This document shows, one piece after another, positions 58,492 to 64,000 of a DNA stretch of 64,000 nucleotides. A model generated the notes under the pieces. It was given only the letters and a program-made list of their open reading frames with translations. It was not told where the DNA came from and ran no database searches. Source of the stretch: Phytophthora hibernalis (taxonomy: Eukaryota > Oomycota > Peronosporomycetes > Peronosporales > Peronosporaceae); assembly GCA_012656075.1 (NCBI GenBank), contig JAAKBF010000255.1, positions 1-64,000 of the forward strand, written 5' to 3'. A program made the translations under genes and the position numbers. How positions within the stretch are numbered: the first letter of the stretch is position 1; each line of letters starts with the position of its first letter.

Positions 58492-59909
58492 ATGAACGTT
58501 GATGAGTTCAAAGAGCTCGAGGCCGTGTTGGCCTTCTTCGACCAATACGACGACTCTGTCGGCGGTTTTGCCTCGGATCACAACAGTGACGAGAGTAGTT
58601 CAAGTGTCCACAACGTGCAGTCGTGTCGCGTCGCTGACGTGACACTGAAATCAATTGCCAAGAGAGTCGACTTCAAGGCCACGTTAGCAATGACGCCCAT
58701 GAAATCGCCCAAGTCAAGACCAAACTAGCCAGGTCTTAAGTCCGTTGAGGCAAAATGTGCGATCGGTCTCGGCAAATAGTTTTCCAAGCGAATCACTCAG
58801 CTTGTCCAGCACACTCACTGCCTTCCTCTCAGTTTCAAAGAACGAGTTCACATAAAAACTTCGCGAGATACAAGCCGATCTCTGTCGAACAAAATAAATC
58901 AAAGTTAGAGAACAGTTTTAGTGCCAACGACATCAGATATGCGCGAAGATATTCTCCTGACCTTTGTTGCTGCATGCTTCTGAAGTAACTTCTTGAGCAT
59001 CTTGATGGTTTTCAGCTGAGTGGTGTGGAGGTTTCGGAGATTCTCGTTCTCTATCTCCGCCTCTCGTCGCTGCCTTTTCTGCTTTTTAGCCATCGTTCTC
59101 CATGCGTCCAAGAGTCTTTCGTCACCACGTCGAGCCAAGCTATTGGACGTATTTGCCGAGTCGTGTCCCTCTTTCGAGCTACCGAGCTCATCAACTTTTT
59201 CCTGCAGTTCTCCTGCTTCTACACGGAGCTGCAGCAGCTCCAGCTTCTGGAGGTCTCGAGATCGATTTCGTCCGGGTATCACGTCCCCGTTTTCGAAGGT
59301 TGACACACAGTCAATATCTGCGACAACTACGCATGTCGAGCTACTCAAGTGTTGCCTGATGCCGTTCGACTTCCTCGAGGTTTTCAAAGGTTTTCATGGT
59401 AAATGACCGCGGGCTGCGGCCTGAACGAAGTCGAGAACGTCGATGTACGCAACCCTATGATGGTCTTCTTGGGGTAGTATTGGATCTGATGCAACTTTAT
59501 TTTTGTTGTAGATATCGGAAACCCAGAGACAGAACGTCATTGCCCGTGCTTTTACTGTAGAAATCGAGGGGCGCGTAAAGATTCAATTTCAATACCGCTA
59601 CGCTGGAATCAGGTACTCCGAGCACAAGCGAGAAGTGATCGTGCTGTCGGGTCAAAACCAAATGCTGGAGGCATTCGGCATCGCTATTGACGGCGTGGGT
59701 TTTCATGAAAAAGTTGGTGTGTGATGACTGAATCAGCTCCAGGCTTATGTCTTCTCCAACTTTGTATTGGGCTGACGGTAGAAGTCAAACACGTCGTGCC
59801 AGGGCGGCAGACTTTTGTCCAACAACTTTGTGAAATGCTGGCGCAACTCAAGCAAGAAGTTTTCGACTCGGTCCAGCAAGATGTTGAACATGATCTGCTC
59901 GTGGCTTAG
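58492..59909 (+). pseudogene. START-like coiled-coil family protein, copy I, with internal inversion
   Basis: The N-terminus (MNVDEFKELEAVLAFFDQ..) and the C-terminal half (TSPFSKVDTQSISATTTHVE near 59290; VKIQFQYRYAGIR; EMLAQLKQEVFDSVQQDV to 59909) are on the plus strand. The middle, about 58728-59272, holds the coil (RNRSRDLQKLELLQLRVEAG, LLDAWRTMAKKQKRQRREA) and the start of the second exon (SFYVNSFFETERKAV) on the minus strand. Copy J has all these parts in one direction and in the same order, so the middle is an inversion of about 545 bp. The gene cannot make the full protein as written. A shift near 59735 is also present. Confidence 0.85.
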
Positions 59910-61306
59910 AGGTCATTCGTGTTAGACAACTCATCTACATGGCGTTAATACGAATACTTGATCTGCTTTCACCCTTCCACGTCGTAGCCTTTGGACCACA
60001 GCACCCTAAATTTTGAATGAAGATGCCCTATGTAAAGCACAATAAGCCTAATTTGTCAGTTTGGCATCAAAGAGAGACCCGGAGCAAGTCAGGCCGTACC
60101 AGCCAACAAGCTCGCACTTGCTTGAAGCTTGGCCCACTTAGAGATGTTTCCGTTAAATGACCTTATAGTTCAATGGCGTCTCACGAATATATCGACTTCA
60201 ACAAAATATCGCACACCGTGCTTCTCAAGGGCAAGTTTCTCCATTTCGAGTTTACTTCGAAGTAGTGTGCTCGGAGAAGCATTCATGGGGAAAATGAGGA
60301 CAAACTTTAACGGAGGTGGGGACAAAAATATCGGGGTTGAATGAACTGCTCTTTCTTGACCGAGTTGACAGGTCACTCGTTCATATCATGAAGCCTGTCT
60401 GTCTTTTATCCAATACTGCGCGCGAATCACAGTTACTTGTCACGACTTTCGGACCCCTGAAGATATCTCAGCAGATGCATGGTATTATATCCCAATGCGA
60501 AAGTCAGTTAATATCTATTTTGTCTTGGCTTCAATATACTAGGTAGACTACACTGTAACCACACTTTTACGATATTTGATACGTATGTTATTTTCCTATA
60601 GAAGCCTTGTAAGATACGTGACTTGATGTTGTTCGTCTGATGTGAAGTATTTTTCTTCTGGTCGTGGGCTGTGAATCGGCGAAGGTAAATTAGCATTGTA
60701 TCTTGTGCTGTTCCTGTCGGATTCCTGAGGTTGAATTGTCTTGTCTTCTGTGCTTTTGTTAACGATCGCAGTGCTTCAAGGCTTCCTTTCGCCGGAGTAG
60801 CCCACCTAACGACAAAAACTGTAGAGTTCTTGGTCCATTTATTGCGCTGAGCTGTTGTCTTACTTGGGCTCTTGTTTCGTACTTCAAAGTACCAAGGTGC
60901 TTCTGGATTTTTTGTCCATACTGTCAACTCGGAGGTACGTTTTTGCCGTCTCCTCGTTGTGTTTGAACGCTTGAATCCCTTTGTCCAATACTGCCAGTGC
61001 ATTAGCGTGTCTTGATCCTCTTCTTGCCTACTTCATCTTTGAATAAAATCCAACCTTCAATACAGCACTTGTTCCTCCGTTGTTGTGCTGATGTGATACT
61101 GCAGCATCCATTTCGATCGCTGTAACCACACTTTCTCTAGGGTGTATGCTCTGTTGTGTTGAAAAATAAAATAATTCTCAACAGCCCTTAACGTTAACAT
61201 CAAAAAGGTAGAATTTGTAAAACCTCGTTTTACTCCTACTCCTACTATCGTAAAGTTGTTGCACTTTACTCATAGCACCCGGCAAGCCTTCACGGGCATC
61301 AAGGTT
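59910..61306. other. Low-information stretch with one short ORF
   Basis: Apart from the small minus-strand ORF at 60884-61112, only short frames are present. The string GTAACCACACTTT occurs in direct orientation at about 60556 and 61127, a possible small repeat. Confidence 0.4.
60884..61112 (-). other. Short unrecognised ORF with one internal TAG
   Basis: Reads MDAAVSHQHNNGGTSAVLKV, then a TAG, then a coherent stretch (NALAVLDKGIQAFKHNEETA) to a stop at 60884. Coherence across the TAG suggests a former gene. Unknown family. Confidence 0.3.
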
Positions 61307-62149
61307 TCACTCCGGGGTGATTCGAGCTAGGCTGAAAACCAGGGATACATCCTCAAGGCTGCCCAGAATCTGCAACAGCGGCGACACCATATCCATCTGG
61401 GCATGTATACTGCTCACTTGGCTGCTAGAAACGAACCGATCCTTGTATGACGAGATTCTGGCCTTGTAGTTTCCCGACCAGCTCGGAGCACCGACTATAA
61501 TACTCCGCGTAAGCTAGATGGGGAAACAAGACTCTCAGCGAGTCCGCTGTGATAGTGATAGTGGTGGTCGTCGACGCGAGAAGAGAGGTTTTTGTGCTCT
61601 GCTCCAGGTGGTGAAGCAGCCCGTAAAGACTTTCCAGCGTCTCAAATGTACAGCAAGGCCGATGTTTGGTGCCAAAGCAGATCGCAGGAAATCTATGTCG
61701 AGATCATGCGCACCCTCGGTTGTGCGAAGCCCATGTCGAAAGATACGACAGTACTCCACCGCAACAACCCACAAAATTATCGTGCTGTGGGCCCGAAACA
61801 CCTTTTGACCATGTTCTTGTTGTAACAACTGTACATCTTGTTGTAGTTGTTGGACTCGGGTCTCGACGGTCGAGATGCGCTTCTTTTGTCGGATTCTGTA
61901 TCGAGCCTGGGTTGCTCTGCCGCGTTTGCGACGATCTTCTCGTGCCGCATTTTCATCTTTGACCGGCCTGCTACTTCGTGACTTGTGTTTCGGTTCGTTG
62001 TTGACAGCGGGCTGTGATCCGGGATCGACTTGGATCGCTTTTTCAGCCTGGTCTTCCACGCAATGTTGGTATATGGGCCTTGAGCGCTGCAGTACGACAC
62101 CAATCACTTCCTCACTCAATGATTGAATCACCATCGGGTCGAGATTCAT
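61307..62149 (-). CDS. bZIP transcription factor with oomycete C-terminal domain, copy L
   Basis: Starts at 62149 (MNLDPMVIQSLSEEVIG). Basic region RRKRGRATQARYRIRQKKR near 61945-61890, with a leucine-zipper-like coil (RISTVETRVQQLQQDVQLL). The same downstream domain as copy K follows: WVVAVEYCRIFRHGL, then in a shifted frame LLASTTTTITITADSLRVLF, ELVGKLQGQNL and LGSLEDVSLVFSLARITPE to the stop at 61307. Gly occupies the invariant Asn position. A shift near 61610 and one near 61430 (with an in-frame TAG) interrupt it. It is divergently arranged with copy J across 318 bp, so they may share a promoter region. Confidence 0.78.
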
Positions 62150-62467
62150 TATCTTTTTACGTGCGTGAATTACTGCATAATGAAAAATGTTTTTAAACTT
62201 GAGTTTGCTTGTTCATTTTTCTCGAGTAATACATATACATGTATGAATACGAGCTGGACTCATCACGCATACGAATCCGCCTACATGTAATTCACATCAT
62301 CACCATGTGCATGTACAAAAGTGCTGTAATTAAATTTGTCACACTAAGCGGCTGATGATAACACAATGTGATTTACACTCATGATCTACCACTGGCAGCG
62401 CCAGGTGGAGCCGATCGTTGCATTGTCAGCCCTATGGGAGAGCTCATTTGAGGTTTATCGAAGACAA
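62150..62467. promoter_or_regulatory. Divergent intergenic promoter region of bZIP L and copy J
   Basis: 318 bp between two outward-facing starts, AT-rich with CATGTA repeats (62235-62320, TACATGTA and ACATGTAA). No defined oomycete initiator was confirmed. Confidence 0.4.
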
Positions 62468-63984
62468 ATGAACCTGAACGCGGCCGACGGAGACGCGTAC
62501 GACACGCTGGAAGCGGCACTGGCCTTAATTGATCAGTGTGACACCGATTTCGCCAGTGCTTCGTCAGAACATTTCAGTGACGAGAGCTCACTTCGCTCGC
62601 ACGAGGGCAGTTCAAGCCTGTTCAGAGGGAATTCCCTACTAGAAGACCCAATGAATCACGGTTGGCAAAGTTTTGCGCTGCAACCAAGTGCTCTCGAACG
62701 TGGCGGTAATGATGTCTCTCCAATTCAAACCATCGCCGAACCCCAAAAAGAGACCACAAGTCGAGACACCAAGTCGACCAATCCAAAAGGAATCGCTCGC
62801 GAGATCGACAGCGAGTGGAAATTCTACAGCTTCGTGCAGAAGCAGAAGTGCTGCGGCAACGAGTCGCTCAGATGCAGAAACCCCAACAAGAAGTTGTCCG
62901 CGAAGATAATGAAAACGCTATTATCGCGTCTGCAGCAGAGATCATGCAAATGCGCCATCGACGTAGGCCACAAGACGCCCTGCGTTTCGATGTGTGGAGA
63001 GATCTAACCAAACGGTATCGACGACTTCGCAAAGACGCTGAGCACGATAATCGGAACCTACGTCGGCTATACACGAGTCAAGTTGCAACGCTTCGAAAGC
63101 TGCTGCGAATGCACGAGCAAGTGAAGGTAAGCTTATCGCTACTGTCCTAACTATTTCTTCACTGAACTTTCTCACCTCTTTATTTGTTGCCACGCAGACA
63201 TCCATCCGGTTTATTGCAACATACTACGTCAATTCCTCCTTCGACGCTGATGAAGATGCTTTACAAGCGATGAAGCAGCTGAACGGTGCACTTGGCCAAT
63301 TGCAAGATGAGACCGACCACATGATGCTATCAAACGGCCTTTGTGTCATCACCTCACCGTTCTCCCAGACCAATGTGAACTTGATCTCAGAGACTACAAG
63401 ATTAATCGAGGTACTCAACTGTCGGGTGCTCCCATTCGACTACAAGATTGTCGGAGATACTTTCTGGCATGAAATGTCCAAGAATTATGTGGAGAATGAG
63501 TTTGAGCGTGGACAGGTACAGTGCCGATGTCGGGTGGCAGGAATTACACTGTATTTATGCTGACATCGCTTTCTTATCCTAGTCACAACAGGCGACCAAA
63601 ACGACTGCTACGATGCAAGCTTTCACATTGGAACTTGAAGAAGGCGGCAGTCCGGTGAAAATTCAGTTCCGATACGCCAGCAACAGGAACATCGGTCAGA
63701 ACCGTGAAGTGGTTGTGGTTTCGGGTCAAAGTCGGATCTTGGAAGCGTTCGGAGTGGCAGTCAATGGCGTCCACTTGCAAGAGAAGCACTGGTTGGTCCT
63801 GAGTGAACTTGCACCCGGACTCTGCTTGGTGAAAGTTTGTATGGGTCTGTCAGTTCAAATTGAGAGCGAGCTACCCAATCGACAACAATTTGCCGATCGA
63901 CTTTGTGAAATGTTATCTCGACAGAAACAAATGGGCTTCGAGTCGGTGATGCAAGGCGTCGAACAGAGTTTATTAGTTGCCTAA
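62468..63984 (+). CDS. START-like coiled-coil family protein, copy J
   Basis: Starts at 62468 (MNLNAADGDAYDTLEAALAL). Introns are 63127-63197 (GTAAGC..CACGCAG) and 63516-63582. The coil region carries RQRVEILQLRAEAEVLRQR and FDVWRDLTKRYRRLRKD; exon 2 has YYVNSSFDADEDALQAM and VLNCRVLPFDYKIVGDTFW; exon 3 has EAFGVAVNGVHLQEKHWLV and ends EQSLLVA. Shifts near 62680 and 62789 (an A run) are in the first exon only; exons 2 and 3 are clean. It is the nearest relative of copy I and shows what copy I looked like before its inversion. Confidence 0.8.
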
Positions 63985-64000
63985 CGTTATAATAGAACAA

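Noticed and set aside
60508..61002. 164-codon minus-strand frame
   Set aside because: Basic, AT-rich composition without motif; a different frame in the same place (60884-61112) is more protein-like.
60552..61150. GTAACCACACTTT direct repeat as a pair of LTRs
   Set aside because: The match is only about 13 bases and the sequence between lacks retroelement genes.
1..64000. RXLR or Crinkler effector genes
   Set aside because: I looked for signal peptides followed by RXLR/EER or LFLAK motifs, as expected in Phytophthora accessory regions, and found none.
1..64000. CRISPR arrays or prokaryotic systems
   Set aside because: No regularly spaced direct repeats; introns, retroelements and gene families are eukaryotic.

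Overview
The window reads as oomycete nuclear DNA of the Phytophthora/Peronosporales type. Reasons: host genes with one or two short GT..AG introns of about 55-75 bp; a large local family of acidic/coiled-coil/START-like proteins of the kind commonly labelled 'M96 mating-specific' in Phytophthora annotations (label from memory, not checked); oomycete-type bZIP proteins; and Gypsy, Copia and PIF/Harbinger elements. No rRNA, tRNA, CRISPR array or bacterial operon structure was seen.

Layout. 1-16,150: six START-like family genes (A-F), with a delta-9-type acyl desaturase and an ARF/ARL GTPase between them. 17,602-25,767: a Ty3/Gypsy chromodomain retrotransposon coded on the minus strand, with two recognisable LTRs and an extra open region in antisense between pol and the 3' LTR. 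25,768-35,060: a decayed EF-hand gene, a gag remnant, two unrecognised host genes and a multi-EF-hand gene block containing an inverted piece. 35,300-39,570: a decayed Harbinger-like element, then a 1.4-kb inverted-repeat element with a TA-flanked 819-bp element nested in it. 39,765-50,557: two WrbA-type quinone reductase copies, START-like genes G and H, a 3.7-kb PIF/Harbinger element with TTA duplications, and a SWEET sugar transporter. 51,260-56,282: a Ty1/Copia element. 56,900-64,000: two bZIP genes and START-like genes I and J, I carrying an internal inversion.

How it fits together. The main theme is a cluster of ten START-like coiled-coil genes on both strands, loosened by transposon insertions and local rearrangement. 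The two bZIP genes sit in the same cluster, so the window is rich in putative regulators, though DNA binding by the START-like family is only an inference.

A caution applies to most entries. Many host genes and transposons are broken by single-base shifts, and where homologous copies in the window show the expected frame, the shift is nearly always one missing base in a homopolymer run. I therefore treat most such genes as probably functional genes with consensus errors, and reserve 'pseudogene' for copies with inversions, truncations or nonsense codons.
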